Assembly: GCF_019049245.1 (NCBI RefSeq)
Contig: NZ_JAGMUK010000106.1
Location: 1-58,023, forward strand
Direction: 5' to 3'
DNA length: 58,023 nt
DNA from: Streptomyces sp. AC555_RSS877
GTDB lineage: Bacteria > Actinomycetota > Actinomycetes > Streptomycetales > Streptomycetaceae
The translations under genes were made by a program, and so were the position numbers. Below, one piece after another: positions 25,655 through 35,244 of this stretch. Positions within the stretch are counted from its first letter, which is position 1. Every line of letters starts with the position of its first letter. The notes beneath the pieces were generated by a model. It was given only the letters and a program-made list of their open reading frames with translations. It was not told where the DNA came from and did not search any database.

Positions 25655-26422
25655 ATGGGCGTAAGCATGGGGACGGCCAGGCTGTGGGTGGAGCGCTGGG
25701 AACTGCAGCAGCAGCACTACGCCACCGCCCGCGAGGAGCGGTTCATGGTCATCGCCGACGTCGTCGAACACGTCGTCGCCCACCAGGAAGGACCGTTGGT
25801 CCTCGACCTCGGTTGCGGCCCGGGGTCGCTGGCCTCCCGGCTCACCGAGAGGATGCCGGACGCGGAGATCGTCGCCGTGGACATGGACCCGGTGCTCCTG
25901 GAGCTCGGCCGTGCTCATCACGCGGATGCCGCCCGCTACGTGGACGCGGTGATCGGGGACAGGGGGTGGACCGACACCCTCGGCCTGGACCGCCCGTTGG
26001 ACGCGGTCGTCTCGACAACAGCCCTCCACTACTTCTCCGAACAGACCCTGCTGCGGACCTACCGTCAGTTGGAGTGCCTGCTGCGGCCGGGGGGCGTCCT
26101 CGTCAACGGCGACCACTTCGCCCCGGACGACCGGCGTTGCTCAAAGCTCACCGCCCATGTGGGGCGACGACGAGCCGAACGGTCCCGCACACACGACCAC
26201 GAGAACTGGGACGCCTGGTGGAGCGCGGCCGCCCAGGAGCCGGAACTGGCCGAGCTGTTCGCACAACGTGAGAAGCGCCAGGCGGCCCTCTCTCACCACG
26301 GGAACGACAACGACCTGACACTGTCCCGCCACGTCGAACTCCTGGGACAAGCGGGCTTCCGCCACATCACCCCGGTCTGGCAGTTCGGCGACAGCCACGT
26401 CCTGGTCGCGCTCAAGGACTGA
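25655..26422 (+). CDS. Class I SAM-dependent methyltransferase
   Basis: A 255-aa methyltransferase. SAM-binding motif I is VLDLGCGPGSLASRL (about residues 48-62), followed by the acidic loop VAVDMDPVLLELG. Motif II lies in DAVVSTTALHYF, with LLRPGGVLVNGDHF as motif III. The C-terminal part (HVELLGQAGFRHITPVWQFG) is typical of UbiE/COQ5-like family members. The acceptor is unknown. ATG 25655 follows an AGAGGCGA site; a second in-frame ATG lies 4 codons later. It follows the PLP operon by 230 bp and has its own operator-like palindrome, so it may be separately controlled. Confidence 0.87.
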   Translation: MGVSMGTARLWVERWELQQQHYATAREERFMVIADVVEHVVAHQEGPLVLDLGCGPGSLASRLTERMPDAEIVAVDMDPVLLELGRAHHADAARYVDAVIGDRGWTDTLGLDRPLDAVVSTTALHYFSEQTLLRTYRQLECLLRPGGVLVNGDHFAPDDRRCSKLTAHVGRRRAERSRTHDHENWDAWWSAAAQEPELAELFAQREKRQAALSHHGNDNDLTLSRHVELLGQAGFRHITPVWQFGDSHVLVALKD

Positions 26423-26664
26423 CCGACCAGCGGTTCAGCGGCCGTGAAACCGGCAGGGGTGGCCTGACGACGTTTACGGAATCCAACTGGCCGCTCACCC
26501 TCGCCACACAGCGCCAACCGTCTACCGCGACCAGCCCGAGGACGTCGCGGTCGGCGCTCGGCGACGGCTACGGGCACGGGCACGGGGCCGTCGCCGTCGG
26601 CCGCAGTGGGGGCGGCGTCTTGGCGACGAGGGACTCGCCGGTCAGCGTGGTTCCGAGAGCCTCC

Positions 26665-26832
26665 AAACTGCGGTCGACGCGCCGGTTCGGCCAGTTCGTC
26701 GGCCCTCAAGGCGGCGGCCCACCGCTCGGCGTCCGCCGTGGTCAGGCCCGTGGCCGGGACCACGGCGAGCAGGTCCGCCACCTCGGCGGCTCCGTATTGG
26801 CTGCATCGGCAGAGTGTCGTTCCGTCCGGATC
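26665..26832 (-). pseudogene. Possible N-terminal remnant of a cation-transporting P-type ATPase
   Basis: One minus-strand frame reads AAEVADLLAVVPATGLTTADAE and then WAAALRADELAEPARRP. This resembles the N-terminal cation-ATPase domain of MgtA/PMCA-like pumps (GLTxxEAxxRLxxxGPNEL). The frame then degenerates with no downstream actuator or P domain. In Streptomyces such pumps often sit next to universal stress proteins in the same orientation, as here. The rest of 26423-26845 shows no gene. Recognition is by pattern only and is weak. Confidence 0.35.
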
Positions 26833-26845
26833 TGCTGAGGCACGG

Positions 26846-27727
26846 TCACCTCTTGCCGCGGACGACGGTGACGGGGCAGTGGGCGTGGTGCAGCAGGGCC
26901 TGGCTGACGGAGCCGAGCAGCAGGCCTGTGAAGCCACCGCGTCCCCGGGCGCCGGCGACCACCAGTTGGGCTCCCCGACTGGCGTCGATCAGCGCCGGGC
27001 GGATCCGGGAACGCACCAGCCGCCGCTCCACCGCGACCTGGGGAAAGACCTTCTGCCAGGCGGTGACCGTCTCGTCCAGCAGGTGCTGCTCGGCCTCACG
27101 GAGACGGTCGGCTTCCACCACCATGGCGTTCAGGGGGTCACCGGGGCCTTCGTAGGCGCGCTCGCTCCAGGTGTTCCACACGTGCACGGCCACCAGCGGC
27201 GCCTTGCGCAGCGCGGCCTCGGCGAACGCGAACTCCACCGCCGCATCGCCGGCATCAGAACCGTCCACGGCCAGCACCACCGCACCGGTCGGATCGGGGC
27301 GGCCGCGCACCACCATCAGCGGGCAGCGGCCGTGCGCGGCCAGGTGCACCGCCGTCGAGCCCAGCAACAGCCCGGCGAAGCCACTCAGGCCCCGACTGCC
27401 GACGACCGCCAGCGACGCCGACCGTGACTCGATCTCCAGCACCTCAAGCGCCTCACCGGCTACCACCGACCGCGTGATCTCGATGCCCGGCGCCACCGCG
27501 TGCACCCGTTCCTCAGCCTGGGCCAGCGCCCCCCGCGCCATCGGCTCCAGGCCGTGGTCGGCCGGGTTCCACGGTGGGGCACCGGTCGTCAGGTGGCCGG
27601 GCGAGTGGCCGAAGGCGTGCACGATGCGCAGGGGCGCCCCGCGCAGCTGCGCCTCACGGGCCGCGACGACGACCGCCTCAAGGCTGGACGCGGAAGCGTC
27701 CATACCTACGATCACCGGATCCGTCAC
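26846..27727 (-). CDS. Universal stress protein with two Usp domains
   Basis: A 293-aa tandem UspA protein. Domain 1 covers about residues 3-145 and begins PVIVGMDASASSLEAV. Domain 2 covers about 152-290 and begins GAVVLAVDGSDAGDAAV. Each domain ends with the ATP-binding G-x2-G-x(8-9)-G-S motif: GSRGLSGFAGLLLGSTA in the first and GARGRGGFTGLLLGSVSQ in the second. Both are therefore probably ATP-binding. The start is GTG with GGAGGAGGG upstream. Such proteins respond to hypoxia or stasis in actinobacteria. It is monocistronic apart from the degraded frame downstream. Confidence 0.92.
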   Translation of the reverse strand: MTDPVIVGMDASASSLEAVVVAAREAQLRGAPLRIVHAFGHSPGHLTTGAPPWNPADHGLEPMARGALAQAEERVHAVAPGIEITRSVVAGEALEVLEIESRSASLAVVGSRGLSGFAGLLLGSTAVHLAAHGRCPLMVVRGRPDPTGAVVLAVDGSDAGDAAVEFAFAEAALRKAPLVAVHVWNTWSERAYEGPGDPLNAMVVEADRLREAEQHLLDETVTAWQKVFPQVAVERRLVRSRIRPALIDASRGAQLVVAGARGRGGFTGLLLGSVSQALLHHAHCPVTVVRGKR

Positions 27728-28093
27728 GGGGTTCCCTCCTCCCGGAACGCCACCGACGCGCGGCTCCTCGGTTCCCCAGCCTCGGCGCAGCCACCCATAT
27801 GCGCATAGGGGCCATCAGGCCGCCCCAAGGGCCACTCGTCCCCTGCCGAGTACCCCCGGGCGGACAGGACACCGCGCGGCCCGAACCGGAGCACACCACG
27901 ACCGCCGAGACCACCGCTACGGGAAGGCCGCCGCCAGTCGCCGATCCCGGCTCTTCACCGAAGTGCTGGGGGCAGGGTTTCCGCGTCGCGTCGACCTTCC
28001 TTGGCCACGAGTTCGTAACCAGCCGTGGACAGGCGCGCCTCGCGGAGCGCAATCTCATCCCGCACTCCTTTTGCCAGAACGATTGGGCATGAC
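27728..28093. other. Divergent intergenic region between usp and the lacI-type gene
   Basis: No gene is supported in this stretch of 366 bp. A partial palindrome TGCC-AGAA-CG-ATTG-GGCA with a CG centre (28072-28089) touches the LacI-type start and could be an autoregulatory operator. The symmetry is imperfect and the call is weak. Confidence 0.35.
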
Positions 28094-29233
<1,140 letters not shown>

Positions 29234-29260
29234 CAGGCGGCCGTCAGTACCGGCCGCCTG
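29234..29260. terminator. Strong hairpin terminator after the lacI-type gene
   Basis: CAGGCGGCCG (29234-29243) and CGGCCGCCTG (29251-29260) pair perfectly over 10 bp around a 7-base loop. The hairpin starts immediately after the regulator's stop. There is no T-tract, as is common for Streptomyces terminators. Confidence 0.7.
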
Positions 29261-29303
29261 CACGGTCTGCCAGGACCGCGCCCAGTGAAATGAAAGGAAC
29301 CCA

Positions 29304-29516
29304 GTGGAATCGAGAACCAGGCGCCTCACCGTGTCGAGCATAGCCGCCCTCGCTGCGGTGGCGCTCGTGGTCGGCTGCGGCGGCGGGAGCGCGACGGCCT
29401 GCTGCGGAACCGGCCACGGGGGCCTTGCGGGACTGTCATGGAGTGGTGTTGCGACGTCGGCCGAGATCCTTCAGGAACTGTCGCTGGTCGTCCAGGAATC
29501 CGTCCGCGAAGAGTGA
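29304..29516 (+). pseudogene. Truncated sugar ABC-transporter substrate-binding lipoprotein (signal peptide only)
   Basis: The frame starts at GTG 29304 with AAAGGAA correctly spaced. It encodes a textbook lipoprotein signal: SRTRRL, then a hydrophobic stretch AALAAVALVV and the lipobox cysteine in VVGCGGGSATA. After about residue 32 the sequence becomes unrelated and runs antisense into the end of the neighbouring hydrolase gene, stopping at residue 70. Position directly after a LacI-type regulator is where a carbohydrate-binding protein gene is expected. It is therefore read as the 5' stump of a deleted sugar-uptake operon. Confidence 0.65.
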
Positions 29517-30527
29517 GCGGGGGGAGAAGAGCGCGGTGAGCGTGATCTTGACGTCCGACTGCTCGATGGACTGCCTGAGCAGTGAATGGCTCGCGTCCGG
29601 GTAGCGTCTGACCGTCAATGCGCCGCCTGTGTCCAGCACGTCGCGGTAGATGCGCTCCGTGTCGGCGGTGTCCACGTTGATGTCATGGCCTGCGAGGGCC
29701 AGCAGCACGGGTATGCCGCGCAGGGCGCGCAAATCTTCCGTGGCGTCCGCGGTGTAGTTCTTGGAGATGAAGCCCCAGCGGTCGGCGGTCATGCCGTCCG
29801 GGTCGCCGCGCATGGTCTTGACGTACTCCTCGAAGGTCGCGTGGCGTGCGAGCAGTCGGCGGGTGGTGTCGCTCTTGGCGATCGCGGCCTTGGTGCGGGC
29901 TGCCGATGCGCCGTCAGCGCGCAGTTGGGCGAGGAGATGGTGGCGGCCCTGCCGGAGCCAGTTGATCGCGGGCGAGACAGCGATGACAAACCTCACTGGA
30001 GCCTTGGCGGCGACCTTCGGCAGGACCCAGCCCGCCTGGCTGGCACCCCAGAGCCCGATCCGGTCGCCGTCGATGTCCGGGCGGGCGCGCGCCCAGGCGA
30101 CGGCGGCGGCGGCCTCGGCGGCCCGGTCGTCCATGGACTGGTCGAGCCAGTTGCCGGGTGCGCCTGCGACACCGGGTTTGTCCCAGGACAGAGCGGCGTA
30201 TCCGGCCTTGGCGTTCGCTTCCCACAGCGGTTTGTAACCGTCGTCGTGGGTGGCGTCGACGGGACCGTCACCGTGGAGGTAGACGACCAGGCCGTGGCGC
30301 TTGCGGCCGTCCTTGGGGATGGCCAGTACGCCGTTGAGGCTGTGGCCTCCGTGGCGGATCGTGACTCGCTGCTCGTCCATGTCGTACGAGTTCTGCCACA
30401 GCACCACGCCGACGAGACCGACGGCCACGACCAAGACCGTGACGAGCGACCACACGGCTATTCGGAGTCCGCGCTGTCGGGGCTGTCGGGGCCGTCGGGG
30501 CCGTCGGGGCTGGGTCTTGGGAGACAT
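29436..30527 (-). CDS. Membrane-anchored alpha/beta hydrolase (dienelactone hydrolase / BAAT-like)
   Basis: A 363-aa hydrolase. A basic Pro-Arg-rich N terminus made by a 9-bp tandem repeat (PRRPRRPRQPRQ) precedes one transmembrane helix (about residues 22-44, IAVWSLVTVLVVAVGLVGVVLW). The catalytic domain is therefore probably outside the cell. The oxyanion region is VVYLHGDGPVDATH. The nucleophile elbow is GASQAGW with Ser. An acid residue is likely in LALAGHDINVD, and the histidine lies in YPDASHSLL. Full length. It is divergent from the GNAT-PaaX pair and overlaps the truncated lipoprotein frame at its 3' end. Confidence 0.83.
   Translation of the reverse strand: MSPKTQPRRPRRPRQPRQRGLRIAVWSLVTVLVVAVGLVGVVLWQNSYDMDEQRVTIRHGGHSLNGVLAIPKDGRKRHGLVVYLHGDGPVDATHDDGYKPLWEANAKAGYAALSWDKPGVAGAPGNWLDQSMDDRAAEAAAAVAWARARPDIDGDRIGLWGASQAGWVLPKVAAKAPVRFVIAVSPAINWLRQGRHHLLAQLRADGASAARTKAAIAKSDTTRRLLARHATFEEYVKTMRGDPDGMTADRWGFISKNYTADATEDLRALRGIPVLLALAGHDINVDTADTERIYRDVLDTGGALTVRRYPDASHSLLRQSIEQSDVKITLTALFSPRSLFADGFLDDQRQFLKDLGRRRNTTP
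30473..30508. repeat. Four-copy 9-bp tandem repeat in the hydrolase N terminus
   Basis: Units GCTGTCGGG, GCTGTCGGG, GCCGTCGGG and GCCGTCGGG run head to tail. On the minus strand they encode repeated Pro-Arg-Arg / Pro-Arg-Gln triplets in the cytoplasmic tail of the membrane hydrolase. The copy number can change without frameshift. Confidence 0.9.
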
Positions 30528-30572
30528 GCGATGACCGCCTCTGCTCGGGTGTACGCAGTACCGAAGCTATCA

Positions 30573-30600
30573 TTGCGAGCACGGTCGTCACGGGTACGAT
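30573..30600 (+). promoter_or_regulatory. Sigma-70-type promoter candidate for the GNAT-PaaX operon
   Basis: TTGCGA (30573-30578) and TACGAT (30595-30600) are separated by 16 bp, about 50 bp before the GNAT start. The direct repeat AGCGAAC-CTG-AGCGAAC (about 30619-30635) lies between this promoter and the start and could bind a regulator such as the co-transcribed PaaX-like protein. Confidence 0.5.
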
Positions 30601-30651
30601 AGATTTAGACTTCGGTTTCAGCGAACCTGAGCGAACAAGAGGGGACACGGC

Positions 30652-31296
30652 ATGGGACTGGACGAGACAGGCCCCGGGGCCCGACCAGTGGTTGTCCAGC
30701 GAGGCGTCCCGGCCGGAGCCGAGCGGCAGGTGGCCGAGCTGTACTGGGACGCCTTCGGCCGCAAACTCGGACCCGCACTCAATCCGCCGGGCAAGGCGGT
30801 GCCCTTCATCGCGGCCCACCTGAACGCCGATCGCGCGGTCTGCGCGCTCCTCGACGGACAACTCGTCGGCCTCGCCGGCTACCAACTCGACGGGCGGGCC
30901 CTCACCGGAGGGTCGGCCTCCGCCGTGCTGCGCGCGTACGGACGCCTGGGCGGACTGCACCGCCTCCTGCTCCTCGCCCTGTTCGAACGTCAACCGGCCT
31001 CCGGACAGCTCGTCATGGACGGCATCGCCGTTGCCCCAAACGTGCGCGGCCGCGGTGTCGGAAGCCTGCTCATCGAGGAAGTGGCCGCTGTCGCGGCGGA
31101 GCAGAACTGCCGGGAGGTCAGACTGGACGTGATCGACACCAATCCGCGCGCCCGAGCCCTGTACGAGCGGCGCGGCTTCACGGCCGTACGGACCGAGCAC
31201 ACCCCCTACCTCCGCAGACTGCTGGGATTCGGCGCGGTGACCACCATGCACCGCCCCGTCGAGGCGGATGGGCCGAGAGGACTGCGCACACCATGA
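30652..31296 (+). CDS. GNAT family N-acetyltransferase
   Basis: A 214-aa acetyltransferase. The acetyl-CoA loop is IAVAPNVRGRGVGSLLIEEV (motif A, about residues 125-144), followed by EVRLDVIDTNPRARALYERRGF (motif B) and a C-terminal strand. A strong AGAGGGGAC ribosome site precedes the ATG. The acceptor is unknown. Its stop overlaps the ATG of the PaaX-like gene (ATGA), so the two are translationally coupled. This suggests the regulator's output is tied to the acetyltransferase. Confidence 0.88.
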   Translation: MGLDETGPGARPVVVQRGVPAGAERQVAELYWDAFGRKLGPALNPPGKAVPFIAAHLNADRAVCALLDGQLVGLAGYQLDGRALTGGSASAVLRAYGRLGGLHRLLLLALFERQPASGQLVMDGIAVAPNVRGRGVGSLLIEEVAAVAAEQNCREVRLDVIDTNPRARALYERRGFTAVRTEHTPYLRRLLGFGAVTTMHRPVEADGPRGLRTP

Positions 31297-32168
31297 CCGA
31301 CCACGTCGAGATCCCCACCCGCATGCTCGTGCACGCGCTGATCCGGGAAGACGGCACGGTCAGCGCGGACGAGCTGTACACCGTCGCCGCGACCCTCGGC
31401 ATGAGCGACCAGCAGGTACGCCTGTGCATCAAACGCCTCGTGGCCGAGAGCCGGTTCACCCACGAAGGCCGCGGCCGCAGAGCAGTGCTGCACGCCACGG
31501 AAGACACCACACAAGCCCTGCCCCCCAACGCGGACTTCCTGCGGCACGCATTCCGTCAGGACGCCGGGCTCGCCCCCTGGGACGGCGTCTGGCACCTCGC
31601 CGCCTTCGCCGTGCCCGAATCGGCGCGCACGGCCCGGGACGCCCTGCGCGAGACCCTCGTCCACCTCGGTGGCGCCCCGCTCCAAGGTGGACTGTACGTC
31701 TGCGCCAACGCCTGGGAACCGTACGTCGAAGACGCGGCGCACCGCCTCGGCGCCCACGGCGCGCTCACCCTCCTCAGCACGACGGACCTGCGCAGGGGCG
31801 ACACCCAAGAGCCTGCCGAACTCGCCTGCCACCTATGGCCCTTGCAGGAAATCGCCGACCGCTACCACCGCCTCAGCCACATCGCCCAGCCCCGCCTCGA
31901 CCGGCTCACCGGCTCAGCCGGACTCTCCCCGTCCGAACTGCTCACCATCGCTGTCGAGTTGGCGGCCGAACTCACCCGTGCCATGGAGCCCGACCCGCTG
32001 CTGCCGCCGCAGCTCCTGCCCCAGCCCTGGCCCGGCGCCCAGGCACGGCAACTCATCGCCCGATGCTGGGCGGCCCTGCCCGAACCCGACCCGGGCGAAG
32101 CCCGGCCGACCCTCTTCCGCCTCTACACCGACATCACCCGACAAGCGGCCGACCGGGCCACGCGCTGA
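31293..32168 (+). CDS. PaaX family transcriptional regulator
   Basis: A 291-aa regulator matching the PaaX layout. The N-terminal winged HTH (about residues 5-70) includes MLVHALIREDGTVSADELY and LGMSDQQVRLCIKRLVAES. The PaaX central domain contains WDGVWHLAAFAVPESARTARDALRE-type sequence. The C-terminal PaaX-C part contains LPPQLLPQPWPGAQARQL. PaaX proteins classically repress phenylacetate catabolism through CoA-thioester sensing, but no paa genes are in the window. The effector is therefore open. It is coupled to the upstream GNAT. Confidence 0.85.
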   Translation: MTDHVEIPTRMLVHALIREDGTVSADELYTVAATLGMSDQQVRLCIKRLVAESRFTHEGRGRRAVLHATEDTTQALPPNADFLRHAFRQDAGLAPWDGVWHLAAFAVPESARTARDALRETLVHLGGAPLQGGLYVCANAWEPYVEDAAHRLGAHGALTLLSTTDLRRGDTQEPAELACHLWPLQEIADRYHRLSHIAQPRLDRLTGSAGLSPSELLTIAVELAAELTRAMEPDPLLPPQLLPQPWPGAQARQLIARCWAALPEPDPGEARPTLFRLYTDITRQAADRATR

Positions 32169-32217
32169 AGACGCCACAGACCGCGCCCGCGCCCCCGCCC
32201 GACCGGCCACGCGGCGG

Positions 32218-32685
32218 TCAGCCCCAGAGCTCCTGGATGGTCGAGAACACCTTCTGGTTGTGCGAGAACTCGATCGTGTTGCCGTCGGGGTCCTCCACGG
32301 CGCAGATGTAGCCGATGTGGGCGGCCATGTCCATCGGCTCCCACCGCAGGTTGCCCATCTCGCGCGCCTTGGCCGCGACCTCGTCGACGTCCTCGCGGTT
32401 GGGCAGCTCGATACCGATGTGCGCGAACGGCGCCAGCGTCGGCACCTTCTTGCCCGGCTCGATACCGAAACGCGCTCCGACCTCGGCAATGAACTCGGCC
32501 AGGACGAGGACGAACGCCGAGTCGACCTGACCCTTGTTCGACAGCCAGGCGCTGCGCCCGGTGTCGTCCTCGTTCTTGGTGACCAGCACCATCGGGGTGA
32601 GGTGCTCGTAGAACTCGATCGATCGATCCAGGTCGCTGACCGGGAGGGCGACGTGGGTCCAGCGGGGTTCGGTCAGTTGTGCCAT
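32218..32685 (-). CDS. VOC family protein (glyoxalase/dioxygenase fold)
   Basis: A 155-aa single-domain vicinal-oxygen-chelate protein. The N-terminal beta-alpha unit is WTHVALPVSDLDRSIEFYEHL, with the first metal-ligand-type histidine. The second half begins FAHIGIELPNREDVDEVAAKA and ends ICAVEDPDGNTIEFSHNQK, which carries the Glu ligand. ATG 32685 has GAGGAG 9 bases upstream, better than the longer start at 32709. It lies 58 bp after the amidohydrolase gene on the same strand and is probably the last gene of that operon. The reaction is unknown. Confidence 0.87.
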   Translation of the reverse strand: MAQLTEPRWTHVALPVSDLDRSIEFYEHLTPMVLVTKNEDDTGRSAWLSNKGQVDSAFVLVLAEFIAEVGARFGIEPGKKVPTLAPFAHIGIELPNREDVDEVAAKAREMGNLRWEPMDMAAHIGYICAVEDPDGNTIEFSHNQKVFSTIQELWG

Positions 32686-32743
32686 GGTCCGGTTCTCCTC
32701 ATTCGTCATTCGTTCGGCTCGACCGCGACACGCGGCCGGGTGG

Positions 32744-34147
32744 TCAGACGGTGGGCCACTTGGCCCGGTCGGGCAGGCCGGAGCGGGCCACGATGCCCTC
32801 GCCGGCGGTCTGGGCGCGGCGCAGCAGGTCGCCCTCGTCGATCGTCGTGCAGCGGTAGTCGTCGACGACGCGCCGCCCGTCGACGAACACGGTGTGCACG
32901 CCCCGCCCGTCGGCCGACCACACGAGTTGGTTGGCGACGTTGTGCAGCGGCCGCCACTCCGGCCGGTTCGTGTCGTGCAAGACCAGGTCGGCCTTCTTGC
33001 CCGTCTCGATCGAGCCGATCTCGTGCTCGGCCTGCAGTGCGCGGGCGCCGTTGCGGGTGGCCATCGCGAACGCGTCCTCGGCCGGGAAGATCGTGGCGTC
33101 GCGCCGCGCGTCCTTGAACAGGCCGGCGACCAGGTAGGTCGCGCGCATCAGGTCGTGGTAGTTCGAGGCGTTGTTGCCGTCGGTGCCGATCGCCACGTTC
33201 ACGCCGGCGGCCACCATCTCGGGGAACTTGCCGATCTGGGTCACGCCGTAGGACACCTTGAGCGCCGTGGTCGGGCAGTGCGACACGCTCGTCCCGGTCT
33301 GTGCGAGCAGCGCCACCTCGCCGTCGTCGACGTGGACGGCGTGGGTCAGGACCACGTTCTGGCCCAGCACGCCGAGCTCGTCGAGGTGCACCAACGGCCG
33401 CTGCCCGAAGGCGGCGAGGAACCCCTCGGGATCCATCGCCGCCGGTGACATGTGGAAGCTGAACCCGGTGCCGCGTTCGACCGACAGCTCTTTCGCGGCC
33501 CGCCACAGCTCGTCGCTGCAGCAGGTGTGGCCGATGATGATCGGCCAGGCCTGGATGCGACCGTCGGCCACCGAGGCGTACCTGTCCATCGTGTCGTTCA
33601 GGCGGGCGATCGCCTGCGCGGTCGACAGGCGCAGCACCTCCGGCTCAGGCACGAGATCCCACGCCCACGGCCCGACGCGGGCGCGGATGCCGATCTCGGT
33701 GAGGGCCTCGACGACCGGGTCGATGAACCTGATCGTGCCGGCCTCGAGGAACGCGGTCGTTCCGCTCTTGAGCATCTCCAGCGCGGCGAGCTGGGCCGAG
33801 ATGTGCTCGTCCTCCTCGGTGTAGTACGTGTGGATCGGCGTGAGCCACTCGAAGACGTTCTCCAGGAACGGGGTGTCGTCGGGGACGAAGCCGCGTGTGA
33901 GCGGTTCGCCGGTGATGTGCACGTGCGTGTTGATCAGCCCCGGGGTGACGACGAACCGCTCGCCGGCGATGACGGTGTCGCTGTGCCACTGGGCGGTCAC
34001 GTCGGCGGTCTTGCCGACAGCCACGATCAGGTCGTCCCGGATGGCGACCGCGCCGTCCCTGATCACGCGGCGGGAGTCGTCCATCGTCACGACGAGGGCG
34101 TTGACGATCAGCGTGTCGGCGGCTGCCGTGCCGTTCGGGGCGTTCAC
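32744..34147 (-). CDS. Amidohydrolase superfamily metal-dependent deaminase/chlorohydrolase-like protein
   Basis: A 467-aa TIM-barrel metallohydrolase of the SsnA/AtzB/TrzN-like group. Metal ligands are visible in the strand-1 motif INTHVHI, the later histidines FSFHMSPA and VVLTHAVHV, and the late aspartate in IGTDGNN. The barrel is flanked by the N-terminal beta-sandwich (ALVVTMDD, GERFVVTPGLINT) and the C-terminal GKKADLVLHDTN. It would hydrolyse a C-N or C-Cl bond on a ring or amidine substrate. The start is GTG 34147, overlapping the methyltransferase stop (GTGA). The longer open frame upstream is a shadow. Confidence 0.88.
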   Translation of the reverse strand: MNAPNGTAAADTLIVNALVVTMDDSRRVIRDGAVAIRDDLIVAVGKTADVTAQWHSDTVIAGERFVVTPGLINTHVHITGEPLTRGFVPDDTPFLENVFEWLTPIHTYYTEEDEHISAQLAALEMLKSGTTAFLEAGTIRFIDPVVEALTEIGIRARVGPWAWDLVPEPEVLRLSTAQAIARLNDTMDRYASVADGRIQAWPIIIGHTCCSDELWRAAKELSVERGTGFSFHMSPAAMDPEGFLAAFGQRPLVHLDELGVLGQNVVLTHAVHVDDGEVALLAQTGTSVSHCPTTALKVSYGVTQIGKFPEMVAAGVNVAIGTDGNNASNYHDLMRATYLVAGLFKDARRDATIFPAEDAFAMATRNGARALQAEHEIGSIETGKKADLVLHDTNRPEWRPLHNVANQLVWSADGRGVHTVFVDGRRVVDDYRCTTIDEGDLLRRAQTAGEGIVARSGLPDRAKWPTV

Positions 34148-35244
34148 GAGGTGGCCTCCGGGGTGCGGGAGCGGATGAGGTGGACGTGCTGGCGCGGCAA
34201 CGGCTCGAACGAGTCGACCAATTCGGCTCCGGCTGCTTCGGCCCACGCACGCAGGTCCGCGACCGTGACACCGAGTCCCGCCGTCGAGGCCAGCATCGTC
34301 AGTGACAGCAGCAGTTCGTGGCGCGCGGCGACGCAGGCGGCGACGCGGTCTTCGCCTCTGACGTCGCCGTCGTCGTGACGGGCGCGGGCAGGGTCGGGAC
34401 GCGGGTAGTCGACGACCACGACGACCCCGCCCGCACCGGCCAACTCGACTGCCCGGGCGAGCAGTTGCCGGGCCCGCTCGGCGGGTTCGGCCCGCAGCAC
34501 GTGAGCCAGGACGACGACGTCGGCCGCGGCGACCGGGAGCGCGGTCCCGAGGTAGTCGCCGGCAACGGCGATCACCTGCTCGCGCAGACCGACGTCCGTG
34601 GCCGCTCGCTCCGCGATCGGCAGCACGTTCGGCCGGTCGACCGCGATCACCGTGCCGGCCGGCCGGGTGCGCAGCAGCGCGGTCAGCCAGGCTCCCGAAC
34701 CGCAGCCGAGGTCGACGACCGTCGGCTGCTCCGGCCACAGTCCGCGGCGCTCCAGTTCGGCGGCGACAGCCGTCGCCACGCCGGCCTGTGTCGGGCCGGT
34801 CGCGCGCACGAGCGCCGGGTACAGCTCGGCCAGGCCGGCTGTCACGGCAGGCTCTGGTGCGCCGGTGCGGATGGTGTCGGCCAGGCCCGGCCAGGCGGCC
34901 GGCGGCCCGGGCGAGTACCGCACGAGCGCGGCCATCGAGGCCGGTGCAGTCGACACCAGGTAGCGCTCGGCCGTGGGCGTGAGCCGGAAGCGGTCCTCGG
35001 CGGCGGAGAGCAGGCCGAGCGCGACGAGGGTCTCGGCCAGAACGGTCACCTGGCCTGGGCCGGCCGCACCGATCGCGGTGGCCAGCTGTGCGGCGTCGAG
35101 TCCGGTTGCGGAATCGGCGTCCTCCGCGAGGGCGTCGAACAGGCCGAGGTCGAGCGCGGCCGAGAGCGCCCAGTAGGACGTGAAACCGTTGATCACGTCC
35201 CACACCGGCGCCGGGCCGGCGGGTGTGGCGGTCGTCTTGCTCAT
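34144..35244 (-). CDS. O-methyltransferase-like SAM enzyme (acetylserotonin/hydroxyneurosporene OMT family)
   Basis: A 366-aa methyltransferase of the plant/bacterial OMT type. An N-terminal dimerisation/winged-helix domain spans about residues 10-100 (YWALSAALDLGLFDALAED, then RFRLTPTAERYLV). The SAM-binding domain has motif I VVDLGCGSGAWLTALL, motif II VIAVDRPNVLPIAE, and the segment DVVVLAHVLRAEP. The ATG at 35244 overlaps the ADH stop and its stop overlaps the amidohydrolase GTG. It sits in the middle of a coupled catabolic-looking operon, which is unusual for an OMT more often found in natural-product loci. Confidence 0.85.
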   Translation of the reverse strand: MSKTTATPAGPAPVWDVINGFTSYWALSAALDLGLFDALAEDADSATGLDAAQLATAIGAAGPGQVTVLAETLVALGLLSAAEDRFRLTPTAERYLVSTAPASMAALVRYSPGPPAAWPGLADTIRTGAPEPAVTAGLAELYPALVRATGPTQAGVATAVAAELERRGLWPEQPTVVDLGCGSGAWLTALLRTRPAGTVIAVDRPNVLPIAERAATDVGLREQVIAVAGDYLGTALPVAAADVVVLAHVLRAEPAERARQLLARAVELAGAGGVVVVVDYPRPDPARARHDDGDVRGEDRVAACVAARHELLLSLTMLASTAGLGVTVADLRAWAEAAGAELVDSFEPLPRQHVHLIRSRTPEATS

